Shown: positions 11,608 to 24,199, counted from the first letter of the stretch. The stretch is 64,000 nucleotides of DNA from Oryzias latipes (GCF_002234675.1 NC_019859.2:28329973-28393972), one strand, 5' to 3'. Numbers and translations: made by a program. The notes: generated from the sequence alone by a model not told the origin.

Positions 11608-12170
11608 CAGGGGTGTCAAACTCATTTTTACCGAGGGCCAGATCAGCATAGTGGTTGTCCTCAAAGGGCCAGATATAACTTATACATGGAACTAAATGTA
11701 ATGAAAAATAAATGTAACTAATCATTAATGTTAAATAATTCATTATTCATTTAATATAACATTTTATAGTTACAATTACAGTGGCATAGAAAACATGTTT
11801 GCTTGTTACTCTAGCATAAATCCTTTTAAATTTTGTCCGCTTATTAAAACCCACATAAGTCCATTAATGAAAGATCAAACTGTCCAAGTGAATAAAGAAA
11901 AATAACTTGAAACTGAGCTAGAAAGAACATGTATTATAATGTAAAGTTTAAAAAAAAGGCTTCACACTGCCTTGCATCCAACTGATGGTTTGATGACAAC
12001 AATTTGTCTGCATACATACATAAGACCTGCAAACATTGAATAATTACAACTGCAGCCACACATAAATTATATTTAATCAACTAAAAAACAATTTTATTTT
12101 AAGAAATTAAAAACGTTTGTGCTCTCACGGGCCACATTTGACCCCCGTGCCTTGAGTTTGACACATGTAA
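11608..12170 (+). mobile_element. hAT-like non-autonomous element (TGTCAAACTC family), copy 1
   Basis: The left end is CAGGGGTGTCAAACTC and the right end is GAGTTTGACACATGTA. Subterminal GAGGGCCAGATCAGCATA and CTCACGGGCCACATTTGA are typical of the family. The flanking 8-mers ATAGAGGT and ATATTGGT agree at 6 of 8. Other copies are at 50209-50772 (inverted) and 61120-61547. Confidence 0.8.
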
Positions 12171-12408
12171 TATTGGTTAAATTATTGCAGTCAGGGTTAG
12201 AACTCTTGTCCTGTAGTGCGAGAGACCACTGGGGTCATCCATGCCTGTAATGTGGAAATGACAAGTCGTGTTGGACAAAACTTTATCATATGTGAGTTCA
12301 GCAAAATCATAGAGTGAAAATAAAAATGAGAATCAAAGTAGAATTGACGTTAAGTTTTCTTGTCACAAAAACGAATTTAACAGAAGTCAGACAAACATTA
12401 TAGACTTG

Positions 12409-12909
12409 TGTCATGGTGCCTCTGTCAGCTCTCCTCCCCCTCCCCTCTCTGCTCTGTTCCTCACTCACCTCATCAGCCTCCAGCCTCTTAAGGAGATCCA
12501 GTGCCAGCATTCAACGCCAGTTCATTGTTCCTCTACGGTGCATAGTCTGGACGCCACTAGTATCTTGTTCATGTCTGTTAGCCTCTCGCTAATTTCTCCT
12601 ACGCCTCGCTTACAGGATTATTCCTCCACGAGTCATCACCTGGTCACCGTCGTCATCTCTGGTTCCACGTCTCGTATCCTGCTCAAGCCCTGCTTTCCGG
12701 AACCTCTTCTGCCGAACCCTCCAGCCACGCCTCGCCTCCAAGTCAAGATTCCTGATCCACATCATTCCTCTTGTCATCAAGATCCATCCTTCAAGTTCAC
12801 TACCAAAATATCAGAATATAAATTAAATACCTCTTACTTACCTCACGTCGTCTGGGTTTTCTTCCGGGTTCCAGCATCTGGGTCTGCCAAGTCTAGTAAT
12901 ATCATGACA
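12409..12909 (+). mobile_element. Solo LTR with 5-bp target duplication
   Basis: 501 bp starting TGTCATGG and ending CATGACA, so the ends are a TG...CA inverted pair. It is flanked on both sides by the identical pentamer ACTTG (12404-12408 and 12910-12914). No internal retroviral or gag-pol sequence remains, so this is the product of LTR-LTR recombination. The 5-bp duplication and C-rich promoter-like text fit a Ty3/Gypsy-type LTR, but the family is inferred. A 172-codon open frame spans it and is not a gene. Confidence 0.85.
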
Positions 12910-13161
12910 ACTTGGTCTAAATGAAGTCTAGACATTGGGTTGTACAAACTTAAGTTGGTTGACCCAAACAAAGTAGATTAAGTTGGAACAACACAGATGC
13001 CTAGTGTTGAAAGACAGAAATTACATTTCGTGGAAATCTGTTCCATGATTTTTTTGTTTGTTGAACAAGTCATTTTTTTCAGGGCTGTAGGGGTGGAGGT
13101 GAAACAGGTTTTGTTCCCCAAAGTTTGTTGTCCTGCTAGCACCAGATTCCGATACTACGGT

Positions 13162-15057
13162 GGCCCAGAAGGGTCTCAACACAACACATTAACTTTACAC
13201 ACAACTCACTAACTTTACACACAACACATTAACTTAACACACAACACATTAACTCACAACACAACACATTAACTCACAACACAACACATTAACTCACAAC
13301 ACAACACAATAACTCACAACACAACACATCAACTCACAACACATTAACTCACAACACAACACATTAACTCATGGCCCAGAAGGGTCACAACACAACACAT
13401 TAACTTACCTCACAACACTTTTAACTCACAACGGAAGTAAAGCAGCAATTGAAGTGCTTTTATTCTGAAATTTGAGCGGCTAACTGCCTAACAGAAAGTA
13501 ATGTCACAGTGAGCTGTGGAGGGAGCATGATTTTTCTAAAGGAGCAGCTAGCAGCAGTGTTGCCAGAAACTTTCTCTTTATTACATTTCTCCTTCCTCTA
13601 AACACACACAATATGAACGCACACTCCTCCCTCCGCTGTCACACCCCTCTTTGTCCTGCACGCGCTCCTCTCTTCTCCTTTCTTCCGCTCCCTCCTCTCA
13701 CACAGGCGCGTGCGGTCCCCAACACACACACAAACAAACACACACACACACACACGCCCACTCCGCAACACTAGACACCAAGAATGTGGAGAGATGGGGT
13801 TTAGTATTTTGGAGAGTTCTACTTGGTAATCATGTTTCCATGTTTGAGATCATAAGATCATCCCAGAGAAAGTCTCTGCTTCAACTCCTGCAGTGAAAGC
13901 TGCATCTAAATCTGACGCCTTGTTTGCATCTCTCTGACAGTTTGAAGCCAAAGCCCCTCCCCTGCCTCTCTACCTGCTGTTCCTTTCTACCTGTTCACCT
14001 GTTCACATCCTCTGCAGCTGAGAGTTGTTTCCCCCCGCGCTCCTCATCATAGGTTGACACGATTGTCGGCGCGCTCCGGCCTTGCACACGGAAGAAAGAG
14101 CCGCATATAGCGGGGATAGAGCGGGTCAAGAAAATGAATGGAAGAAGGCCGGTCCGCTGAAGAAATATTCAATACTGTCCTCCTTTTATTAGATCAGGAG
14201 AAAGAAGAATACACAGCTTTCATTGAGTTTTCCCCCTACTGTACTGATTTAGCACCCGATCCGATGATTTTTCAAAATAAAAAATAGTTCAGACTAATAA
14301 TGAAAGGATCGATAAACACAGACACCGATCAATGTAGCGATCAGACCATAACTTTAGCTGGTATCTCCTCCTACACGCAGCCGCAGTGTCAGGCTTTAAA
14401 GAACACAATTTCTAAGAGGCGGGGCGTTGCATCCCCCCAACAACAGGTTCGATGACAGAGCCCGTTAAGCGTCTCTGCCTGGTGCGTTCACTGAGCTTCA
14501 GTACATAGAAGTTCAACAGCCATACGGCCTAACGTAGTCCGCCATTATATATACATGAGGGAAAAAACCCGCCGAACTGACCCTGAAACAGCCCAAATTA
14601 TGCAAACCCGGCCAAAGCCATTTTTACCCGCAAATTTAGAACCAAAACCGCCCAATCTGGCAACACTGCTGCTATATTCTCTTGTAGAAAAATCATGCTC
14701 CCTCCACAGCTCACTGTGACATTACTTTCTGTTAGGTGGTTAGCCGCTCAGCCTAGTGGAAATTTCAGAATAAAAGCACTTCCATTGCTGCTTTACTTCC
14801 GTTGTGAGTTAAAGTGTTGTGAAGTAAGTTACGGTGTTGTGTTGTGACCCTTCTGGGCCATGAGTTAATGTGTTGTGTTGTGAGTTATTGTGTTGTGTTG
14901 TGAGTTATTGTGTTGTGGTGTGAGTTATTGTGTTGTGAGTTAATGTATTGTGTTGTGAGTTAATGTGTTGTGTTGTGAGTTAATGTGTTGTGTGTTAAGT
15001 TAATGTGTTGTGTGTTAAGTTAAGGTGTTGTGTGTAAAGTTAATGTGTTGTGTTGTG
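13162..15057. mobile_element. Foldback element with minisatellite-bearing inverted arms
   Basis: The left arm (13162-13566) and right arm (14657-15057) are long inverted repeats of about 400 bp. Each arm has an outer minisatellite based on the 20-mer ACACAACACATTAACTCACA. Then come the block GGCCCAGAAGGGTC and a unique ~130-bp inner part containing AGTAATGTCACAGTGAGCTG. The ~1.1 kb centre has an (AC)n tract and CpG-rich text, with no transposase recognised. The outer target duplication was not found. Confidence 0.8.
13180..13372. repeat. 20-bp minisatellite, left arm
   Basis: Tandem units alternating ACACAACACATTAACTCACA with shorter variants. The mirror-image array is at about 14862-15050. 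Confidence 0.9.
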
Positions 15058-15735
15058 ATAATGGAGCATTAGCAGTGACGTGCGATCAGATGACACAACT
15101 GAGGCTCGGCCTCACGGGTCATCATGATAAAATAGAAAAAAGTACATGAAGTAAATATTATTTTCCACTGATCTGTGTTAAAGATATATTTTCAGTTGAC
15201 TTGACACGTTTTCCACAGATTCTGAGGTTAAAATCGCAGAATTTGAGTGTTGCACGATCACAGATGGAGTGGAAACTACGGGTGAGGCTTCGGGGCGCTT
15301 TGCCTCAAGTCTGACTGTAGGGCCCAGTTTAAACAGTGATGTCCTGTCACAGCGCTGACCGAAAGTGCGAAGAAATGCTGCTGGTGAGGGAAGCCTCACT
15401 AGGGGCCAGACGTGAGGCTGCAAGCTGCTGTGCAGTAGAAACAGAACAGACAAAAGATTTCTTTCTTCATTGGCCATAATCTCCATTGAGAGGCAGAGAC
15501 TCATTAAATTAAAGGAAAATAAGGAAGACTTTTCCAACAAATCATAGAGCTTTTTGTGGAGAAGAATCGGCGCATAGACTCAAAAGGTAAGGCCAAACGT
15601 GTTTTTTGATTTTTGTTTTTTAAAATTAACATGGGTGTAAGTGGAAAAAATGAAAGTACTTGAAAATGAAATTTTAGGCCTACAAGAATTATTTTTATTA
15701 TCATTTTCACAGACAAAATTTGATAACACTGATTA

Positions 15736-15933
15736 GCCCTTGTGCTATCTTAGATGACCCCACCCTTACATTGACGTGTTCTCCCTACCATGACAAAGGT
15801 GGAAAGATTTCATGTAATCCATGGACACCAGTGAAGATCAAAAATCATTGAAGAAAAAAGGTTCAGCGCACTGTCTAGTGGGTCTAGATGACCCAACTCC
15901 CAATGGCAAAGTGCCTAGGATAGCACACGGGTA
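15736..15933. mobile_element. MITE family A, copy 3
   Basis: Begins GCCCTTGTGCTATCTTAG and ends GGATAGCACACGGGTA, with the full family interior. It is nested in the element at 15073-16252, so it inserted later. Confidence 0.88.
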
Positions 15934-16163
15934 CAGCACCAGAATTTGAAGTTGGAAAATATCAGAAATAGTTACTGAGGGTCCAAATTAAATGTGAGCT
16001 GAACACATCTGTATACTTTAATCTGTTTACAGTATGAAAAATGTATACACAAGAAGAGGCTTCTATCCATGTCTATAAAAGAAATATTCTCTGTGGGACA
16101 AAAATGTTCTTGTGTGTATTTTATATGCTGTTAGCTGCTGTTGGATGAATGGTGAAATATTCA

Positions 16164-16206
16164 GTTCTTGTAAATCTGATTCCAGAGGAATCAGATTTAC
16201 AAGAAC
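16164..16206. repeat. Perfect 20-bp hairpin with 3-nt loop
   Basis: The arms 16164-16183 and 16187-16206 are exact reverse complements (GTTCTTGTAAATCTGATTCC on the left), separated by AGA. It lies near the right end of the hAT-like element. Confidence 0.9.
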
Positions 16207-16252
16207 ATATTATATTTTACAAGATTTACAAGCCATCAACCTCACGTCACTG

Positions 16253-17485
16253 TGAATTCGTTTCTGACATCGACAGAGCACTCACTCGGTTATTTTTTCC
16301 ACCCTAAAATTTCTTGTAGTTTTGTTTAGGATTTTTTACTATAATTATGGATATTTGATGCCCTTTACTAAAAGATTGCTACGGTTTAAAATTCCAATAG
16401 ATATTATGGAAGGGTCATTCCAGAATTGGTGGGCATTTTTACACCCCACCCATCCTATTTCAAGTTTCTGATTTAATTTACTTGAGACCAAATCTCCGAA
16501 AAAACTGAAAAAAACAATGCTTGAAAATAGTTTTTTTAAATCCAAAATATGTCTGGATCAGCCCCTAAAATGCCCTTGCCACACACCTGCTAATGTCCAA
16601 ATTAAATCTTTAAGAAAAACTGTTAAAATTAAATGTAATATATTTATTTTTTGGTTGTAATAATTGCTTTGTCAGTGTAACTGTGAGAACATTTGTTTTA
16701 ATACGTATTCAAAATTTCTCAAATGTGGTTCACCATTTGGCACATCCTGTCAGGGGGCGCTATACTGCAAATCAGCTTTCACTTGCCTCATTTCTATTAT
16801 AAATGCGTAAAACTATTGAAATTCTAGAAATGCTGAAAAAACACAATTTTAGGATTACATTGTTTCCATTAAATCATAACTATGCGAATAAACACAAACC
16901 AATCCATGTGATAAGTCATGCAAAAAATTGCGTGATGGATTTGAGCAAAAATTTGATTTACATATTTAACCCAGTTTGATGGCTCGCTGTTCCACATTAG
17001 TTCAAGAGGGGAAAATTAAACCCAATAATTTGATTAGTGTCTCAATGAAATGTGTGATTTCGGAGGCCTGAGCTGGTTGCCTCCCCATCCTGCAGCGGTT
17101 CTCTTTCTGCTGGCCAGCCAGCCGCCCGGGGGCCGGCATAGTGAGTAAACGGGCTCCGCCGCCCGGCATAGTGAGCTCTGCTGCCGCAATCGCCCATGGG
17201 CCAGCACAATGAGCGCCATCACTCCAGCTACACCAGCACTTTGGAAACCCTGACTTCTTACAAGCCAGTGAGGAATCATGCCATAAAACATCTAAGCCCA
17301 CACAAACTGAAGTCTGAGTTAGTCAGCATCATGATTCAATGGTGGAAGTCATGCAGGAGTACACAACATGCAGAGGTTCTCCTCCAACGCTGAGAGAATC
17401 TTTAAGTCCGAAAGAGAAATTTCCCAAACTGTTTAGTTTTCATTTGGCTGCATCCAAAACAAAAACCTCAAATAAACCTGTAGAA
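16253..17485. other. Intergenic DNA downstream of zfyve27
   Basis: AT-rich, with a GC-rich island at about 17080-17260. No exon is supported in any frame. The short frames here (up to 99 codons) resemble no family I recognise. Confidence 0.4.
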
Positions 17486-17491
17486 TTTATT
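17486..17491 (-). terminator. zfyve27: Candidate zfyve27 poly(A) signal
   Basis: AATAAA on the minus strand, about 690 bp past the stop codon. Inferred from position only. Confidence 0.4.
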
Positions 17492-18179
17492 TGCACATCC
17501 ATTGAATAAAGTCAATAAATACAGATGAAAGAACAACATCAAACAAAAACATTGAATTTTTGCAGGTTTAAATACAGTTTACAATCATGAACAATAAGAT
17601 CACAATAAAAGCAAACAATTATTATCATCATGTTGTTTGATTTGTTAATAAAACATCTTGACTGACAGGATCTAATGCCTCAGAGTCTGGATAAATGTTC
17701 TGGAGGCTCCCGACAGTTTTGATCCAGTGAAGCCAGCTATCATCCCGTTAGCAAGAATGCCTCAGATTCCACCTTCATGCATCTTGAACCACCGAGGAAT
17801 CAGCTTCCAGTGAAACAAAGATCTGAGGCTGAGCAGCAACGCCATGGCTGTGCGTTTGACCCCCCCTGAAAGCTAAAAACCCTAAAATTCACAGACAGCA
17901 GGGGAAACACAAGACAAATCTTAAACGGTTTCCAAAAAGCTCTCAGTAGAGACTTGCACTGTTCCAGACAGGGGGGAGGGGTCTGTTCCTTCAGGTCGTG
18001 GCTCATCCTCACGCCAACCTTCACCGCAGGAACTTCACTTCTCTCTGCTCAGAAAGGGGAATGTGTCTCTCAACCACAGTCTCTCATGAGACTCTCCAGG
18101 TCCAAAAGTGTTCAAGGAAGAACGTTAACGGTAAGAACGTCACAGACGGCGGGTTTCTCGAGAGGAAAAGACTCGGAGC

Positions 18180-21100
18180 TCACTGGGACTTGATGAGGGA
18201 GGAGTTACAGCTAGCGCACACAAACACAGTCTCTCTTTGAGCCTCCGGAGCTGAAAGCAAGTGGAAGACGTGATCATCAAGAAGACTTGAAGCGGATCTC
18301 TTCACGCCAGCAGTGTTCTTACCTGTGGCCCCCATGCAGGATCTTAACACCTTGAAGGAGCAGCATCGGGAACAGAAGCTGTTGCCACAGTTACTGCAGT
18401 TCCTCTAAGGAAAGATACGATTGACGGTGATACAAAAGAGCAACAAACATCCATAACTGAACACTAACTCGTGACGCTCACCCTCTTCTTCAGGACCGAG
18501 AAGACTGTGCTGCAGTTGGAACAGTTCCCTGTGGAGACAAACAGACGGTGAACCTCAGTGGACTCCACTGGCAGAGCAAGGCTGCGTGATGAAGAGGAGC
18601 CCCTCTCTCTACCTGTGCTGGCTGTGGGGTAACGTTTGCGCAGTTTCTCAGTCAGCTTGGACACCTTTGCACGAATCGGCTCATTTCGACTCAGCAGACC
18701 ATTTTCAGGTGCTGCGTCGTACTCTGGAGCCCCCAGAGGGGCCTCATCGTCTTCCTGGAGGGGGCACACAGCAAGTTGAACAAAAGTGGGGGGAGCCCTA
18801 AAGGGGCGGGAACATGTTCTCAAGCCTCCCAATGGGTGAACTTCAGTTACAATGAAGCAGTTCACAGCGAGCATTTATTAGTGACTAGGATGTAACATTT
18901 CATATCAACCCAGATTTTATATTAATCCATTTTCATTTATCAAGCCGCCTTTTCTTCATTTTATTTTTAGTCTTCAAATGTGGACTCCACTGTCATTTAA
19001 CCCTGGTGCTATCACATGGAGGAGGATCAGATGACCCCACCCTTCCATTGATGTGTTCTCCCTACCATGACAAAGGTGGATAAAGGAGGAAAGATTTCAT
19101 GTAATCCATGGACACCAGTGAAGATCACAAATCATTGAAGAAAAAAGGTTCAGCGCACTGTCTAGTGGGTCTAGTTGACCCAACTCCCAATGTTAAAGTG
19201 CCTAGGATAGAACAAGGGTTACATGTGTTTGTGTTTTATGTAAAAAAAAAATGAAAATACCAATGCAATACAAAATTTCATTGAACCGTTCATTTTGATT
19301 TAATTGTATTCAAATCGTTTGAGAATACAGGCAGGGTGGTTGACCCTCACACAGTTTCCCCTCACCAGGTCTGGCCCACTATGCAAAATGCTTTGATACC
19401 CCGGCAGGAGAGGATCTGAGGATGGAGTTGAAAGCTGTTACTCTGCAAGTCCAGTTTCGGAGTCTGCGCCCCCAGCGGAACGGCTGAAAGACGTCAGAAA
19501 GAGCCGCTCTTTCCTGCTTAATGGTTTTCATTCCCGTTTGTTCCTTTGGTTTCCTCAATGAAATTTGTACTTTCAGTTTTTAAGCATCATTAAGTAACTA
19601 AGTCTTCGTCTTTGTCTTGTGTCCCTCAATAGTCTTCCATTTTTGAAAGGTTTTTTCAGCTCATCGCATTAATGTCTCTGAATTTTGTAACCAATCAAAT
19701 GAATCATGTCTGCAGTGTTGAGGCTGATAAATCAAGTGACTTTTTTTTAAATCATTAATGGGAGATTTCTCTACCATCGCCATGTATTTTTTCCTTCTAA
19801 TAGGATCAGAGAAAACTCCTTTGAGACACCTATTCAGGTTAAGCTGAACACATAAAAAGGAATTCTATTATTCTAGTCAAATTAGAATAATAAATGGTTA
19901 CTTAAAATTGTTTCCTTAAAAGAGTTTGGAACCTGTGACTATTTAAAGCTGTTCATTTAGTCAGCAATGTATGGTCAACAGAGTGTTAGCATTAGCTGTC
20001 CTATGGGTAATTATATTATACGTTAGCATCAAGTTAGCAGACTCTTGTTATGCGTTAGGACACCGGAAAAGAAAGGCATAAAAGATCGATCTCCTCTTTA
20101 TGGAACGATTATTTATCTATTAAGCTTGGATCGATTCAGATCGGTTAATCGATTTTTTTCAACCCAGTCCTACCAGTTGTCATTCACGGCAGTGCAAGCA
20201 TAATAATGTGTGCAGGACTACTCTGCAAGCACTTTCAACTGTTAGTCCATCTAACTCTGGGACTGCAGAGGCTCCGCCTCCTGCTCTCACATACCATGAA
20301 TTATGGGAAGAAGAGAATCTTCTGACAGAAATTTTTATAATCCACAGAAATGTACATATTTTTACACAACTGATGACATGCACCTGCTTCCTAATTACAC
20401 AGGGGGGTGTCACTCACCTGAAGCAAAACTGAGTTTTCCTGTTGCAGCAGAAAATAGAAAAGAAAGCATGAAGACAACCTGACTCCAACAGAAGGTCATG
20501 GGAGATTTATCACCAATCTGCACAGTCACGCTAATTTAAATAAGAGCTGCAGTTAAAGAAAAGAAGAACAGCGGTGCAGCAGGGAGCTCGGCTCCTAACA
20601 GTAACCTGTGCTCAGGTGTGGAACCTACAGGAGTCACAGAAACTTCAAACATTTGCTTTCAGCTTGCAGGCAGATTAAAGATTACCTCAATAGGGTCCTT
20701 AAATTCCTCATCTGGCTCTGCCTCCTCTGCTTCCTCCACACTGCCTGGAGTTAGGTCCTGTTAACACATGAAGAAAGACAACCTTTAAAGATTATAGGGT
20801 CACACAAAGGCGCAAAAATGTGTCTTCAGGAGGAAAACCTTCTCCACTTAAAGAAATAAAAAAGGTGATTTGTCAGTGACATGTGGGTCTCACTAACACA
20901 GAGCATGCTGTTTTCACAGTGGGGAGCAGGACAGTTTTTAATCTTAGGTTACTGTAAAGACACAGCAAATGATTCTGTGGAGCAATTTAAACAGCCAGCA
21001 AAAAGTTGAAAAAATCTGATCTTCAGCGATAATTTTTGCTAACCAATCAGGAACTCCGTTTTGGTGGTGCTGTGTTGAAAAAAAAAACTTGTTTTCATGG

Positions 21101-23943
21101 AGGAGAAGCTCAAAGTTGCCGTTTGTGCTCCTCCTGAACTTCACAATGCTTTTTTTTTTTAAAGTTTGTATTAAAACCAGAACAAATGGTCCCCTCATTT
21201 TCTTTTTTTTGTCATCCCATGGGCTACAGAGAGACAGAGGTTCGCTGAAAGCAGCATCATCCAGATCACCCCCCCCCCCCCCACACACACACACAAAATC
21301 CCCCAACGGCCATGTCGCAAATGAATACAATTACAACGCAGTATTCTTCTCACAATCTTATATATTGCTCAGTAATAAACGAGACTGCAGACACTTTGTC
21401 ACCTTTCCGGTAGACATGAAGCCTTACACCCATGAAGAACGCGGGGCAGGAGGCTTCGACTTTGTTATACAGACACGTAACGTTGCGCTGCACAAAATAG
21501 TTCCCAAACAAAACATGTAGTGATATTCATGCACTCTAACAGTGCAAGTTCATGTTTGGTGTTACAGAGTGAAGGAGAAAAGTAATAACCCCCCCCAACA
21601 CCAAATCCTCTGGCGGGCGGCACTCAAGAACGCACGCAGCTTGTAATGGAAATGAATACAATGGAAATGAATAATTAGAACGCAGCAAATTTGTCGTATT
21701 TCCTCGCGAGACAGAAACTCTTGTTGTAGAATGAGGATGTGTGTGTGCTGCTGAAACTGCGTGTGTGTGTGTGTGAGTAGAGGGAGCGTGCAGCGCAGAG
21801 GCAGTGACAGCTGCGCGCAGCCCAAGAGGTGAGAGACGCGGTGCAGAGAGAACAAGTCTGAACACAGGCCTAGCAGAAAAAGTAAATTATCAGCAAAAAT
21901 GAATGTGTTTTATGTGTTTATCATTGTTCCAATCACGCACCATATGCAGAACTTAAAAAAAAAAAACTTAAAAAAAAAAGTGCAGTGATGTGGTTATGGT
22001 CACACCCCTAGTTAAAACGCAGGTTTAGCAATAAAAGCTCAGTCAATTTTTAATGCTACAGATTTCTGTCTGACTGCAGCAGACAAAAACACAACAAACT
22101 CAACTATTCATTCATTCATTCATCTTCTAAACCTGTTTTGGCCCTTTCAGGGTCACTGGGCTGCCAGAGAACTTCCCAGCCACCCATGGGCGAAGGCAGG
22201 GGACACCCTGGACAGGTCGCCAGTCGGTCGCTGGGCCACAATCACACACCCATTTACTCTCACACTCACACCTATGGACAATTTAGAGTAACTAGAGTAA
22301 CCTATGAAGCATGTTTTTGGACAGTGGGAGGAAGCCGGAGTCTGTGGAAAAAACCCACGCATGCATGAGGGGAACATGCAAACTCCACACAGAAAGGTTC
22401 CCCATTGATGTTCTGTTTCTGTGTTTCTGGGGCGTTTTTGCTGTGAGGCAAGAGCGCTAACCACTATGCCAACGTCCAGCCTCAAAGAAAACAATTCCAG
22501 AATCAAACAGATATCACAAGTACAGCCTACCTCCAGACTGGTTGGTGTGGGGGTTCTTTCCATCAGACTACCCAACTCCCGATCTTCGCACACACCTTCT
22601 GAGGATGAGTTCTGACCCCGCAGGAAAAGCCTACGGAGGTCCAATAAAACTGGAAGAAGAAAGCACGGGACAAAATGAGCGCTGGTGCTACTGAGAGCTG
22701 CTCTTCAGCATTCTTAAGGCTGAGACGACTGACCTCTGCAAAAGTCTCTGTTCCACAGGAAGGAGGCACTGGTGAGCGCAGCCAACACCCAGCCCACGGG
22801 GGCCACGTACAGCAGACATACCAGCATCAACAATGCACCGTAGAACCTAAAGAGTTCCAGCAAAAGTCAAAACGCTTCCAACTCTTACTGGAGCTCCTTA
22901 TGTTGCAGATACAAACATGTTTTGGTAGTATTATAACAGATGTTCCAGTACTTTCAACGTTTTCTCTTCCCTCTAGTCTCATAGCAGAGTGTGTGTATGT
23001 GTGTGTACCTTGATGAGGTGGAGTAATCGTCCCAGTACAGAAGCTTGTAAACCGATTCTGCAGACTGACATGCTGATGACAACGAGTCGTCCAGGTGCTT
23101 CAACCTAAACCAGAGATCACATGTACAGTTAGGGACTGAAAGACTGGCAGAAACTAGCAGTATGTGCCCAGATGTTAATATGCACAGCTGGCTGCAGTGG
23201 TTTTTCATGCTGGTATAACCATGTCACAGATTGATCTGGTCAGAATAAAACCAGAATCCAGGTGTACGCGTTCAGGAACCAGCTCTCCTCTTACAGCTCT
23301 TTGACCTCCATCATGGCCTCCTGCTTGGTCATCTGCACCGTCTGCAAGTCTCTGCTCTGCACAGCATAAATGCGCCTCCTTTGGAGCTCATCCTCTGGCC
23401 GTTTGTTGCCACACCTGTCCTGCAGGTAACCCAGAGCAGCCGGAAGCAATACCCCCATCATACTCAAGGTGAACCAACCCGCTGAGGGCAGAAACACAGA
23501 CAAAGGTGGCGAGGTTACACTGCTTCTTTACAGAACAGCTACAAAGTGGTAAGTCTCCTCTTACCTTCAGACACAGTGCAAAAGAAAACATTAAGAAAAA
23601 TCCAAACGGACAGAGAGCAAAGCGGCATCTTCCATCTGAGGACGAAAACAAAGAGGGTAATAAGGGCAAATCAGAAGACAACAACTCAACGACAGAAGCT
23701 CCGAACACACCTGAGCAGGAAGCCAATCACATCCACCACATCCACCAAGGGCTCCAGTAACACAGCCATCCTCTTGTAAGACACAACCATGTTTAGCAGG
23801 TCCAGGTTTGGCGAACAGCGAGGGCTGCCCAACTCAAAGGTGTCTGCGGATCCAGGGGTGTCTTTAGACGAGTGAGCCAGCTCACCCTGCCCCCCTGAAC
23901 CCTGAGGGGGGTCCTGACACGTCCCAGAGGTTAGCACGGCCAT
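18180..23943 (-). CDS. zfyve27: Protrudin, ER membrane FYVE-domain protein; 11 coding exons
   Basis: Minus-strand coding exons: 23711-23943, 23565-23635, 23295-23481, 23009-23104, 22734-22846, 22531-22649, 20686-20757, 18613-18754, 18482-18528, 18323-18404 and 18180-18250. All phases join to give 410 residues, close to human protrudin (~411). Residues ~48-75 match the N-terminal Rab11-binding region (LDLLNMVVSYKRM). Hydrophobic segments at ~80-121 and ~197-222 form the ER membrane domain. An FFAT-like core EFKDPIE is at 291-297, and a basic helical stretch KVSKLTEKLRKRYP follows. The C-terminal FYVE domain keeps eight zinc-ligand cysteines (347, 350, 363, 366, 371, 374, 399, 402) but lacks the RHHCR motif, as in other protrudins. 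Protrudin links ER to late endosomes and promotes neurite outgrowth; function here is by homology. A MITE and other repeats lie in its introns. Confidence 0.96.
18998..19221. mobile_element. MITE family A, copy 4
   Basis: Begins TAACCCTGGTGCTATC and ends GATAGAACAAGGGTTA. It has a ~15-bp insertion near the left end. It sits in zfyve27 intron 7 (between coding exons 7 and 8). Confidence 0.85.
19222..20685. other. zfyve27 intron sequence
   Basis: Intronic, AT-rich. Two frames near 20180-20430 overlap on opposite strands and match no family. Text near 20090-20150 (repeated GATCGAT and CGATTCAGATCGG) partly resembles 14260-14340 in the foldback element. Confidence 0.4.
20758..22107. other. zfyve27 intron 6 sequence with simple repeats
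   Basis: Holds a poly(C)/(AC)n tract at about 21270-21296, a (TG)n tract near 21762-21776 and A-rich runs. Open frames at 20944-21520 cross these tracts and are not supported as exons. Confidence 0.5.
22108..22475 (+). repeat. Common teleost dispersed repeat, second copy
   Basis: Same block order as 3005-3350: GACAGGTCGCCAGTCGGTCG, GACAATTTAGAGTAAC, GTGGGAGGAAGCCGGAG, AACATGCAAACTCCACACAG. It ends just before coding exon 6 of zfyve27. Confidence 0.8.
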
Positions 23944-24199
23944 CACAACACTGCAACAAGACCGGAAAACTTTACATCCCAGGAGAACCAGCTGGAAATC
24001 AGGCTAAGCTTTTATCAAACACCTGATCCAAAAGTAAAAATAAAAAATTCTCCTTTGAAGGTTGGTTTGGACAGATGTGTCACTTCAGCTTCCACAGTAA
24101 CTCAAAAAAAAGGAACTTGTTTGAAGGAAAATACTTAAACATTAAGCAAATTACTGTAGAATTTTCAACAAATAAACAACATTTAAAGTTTTTGCTGAA

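Larger units (their letters stand above)
15073..16252 (+). mobile_element. hAT-like element (CAGTGACGTGCG family), copy 1
   Basis: The left end is CAGTGACGTGCGATC and the right end CAACCTCACGTCACTG, an inverted pair. The family recurs at 63218-63992. MITE copy 3 is nested inside at 15736-15933. The interior fragment GAGGCTCGGCCTCACGG matches the family. The target duplication is weak (5 of 8). Confidence 0.7.

Noticed and set aside
12406-12924. 172-codon plus-strand open frame
   Set aside because: It spans the solo LTR almost exactly and has no domain or conserved text.
20944-21520. Overlapping 128- and 143-codon frames in a zfyve27 intron
   Set aside because: They cross poly(C)/(AC)n and poly(A/T) tracts on opposite strands; neither resembles a known protein.
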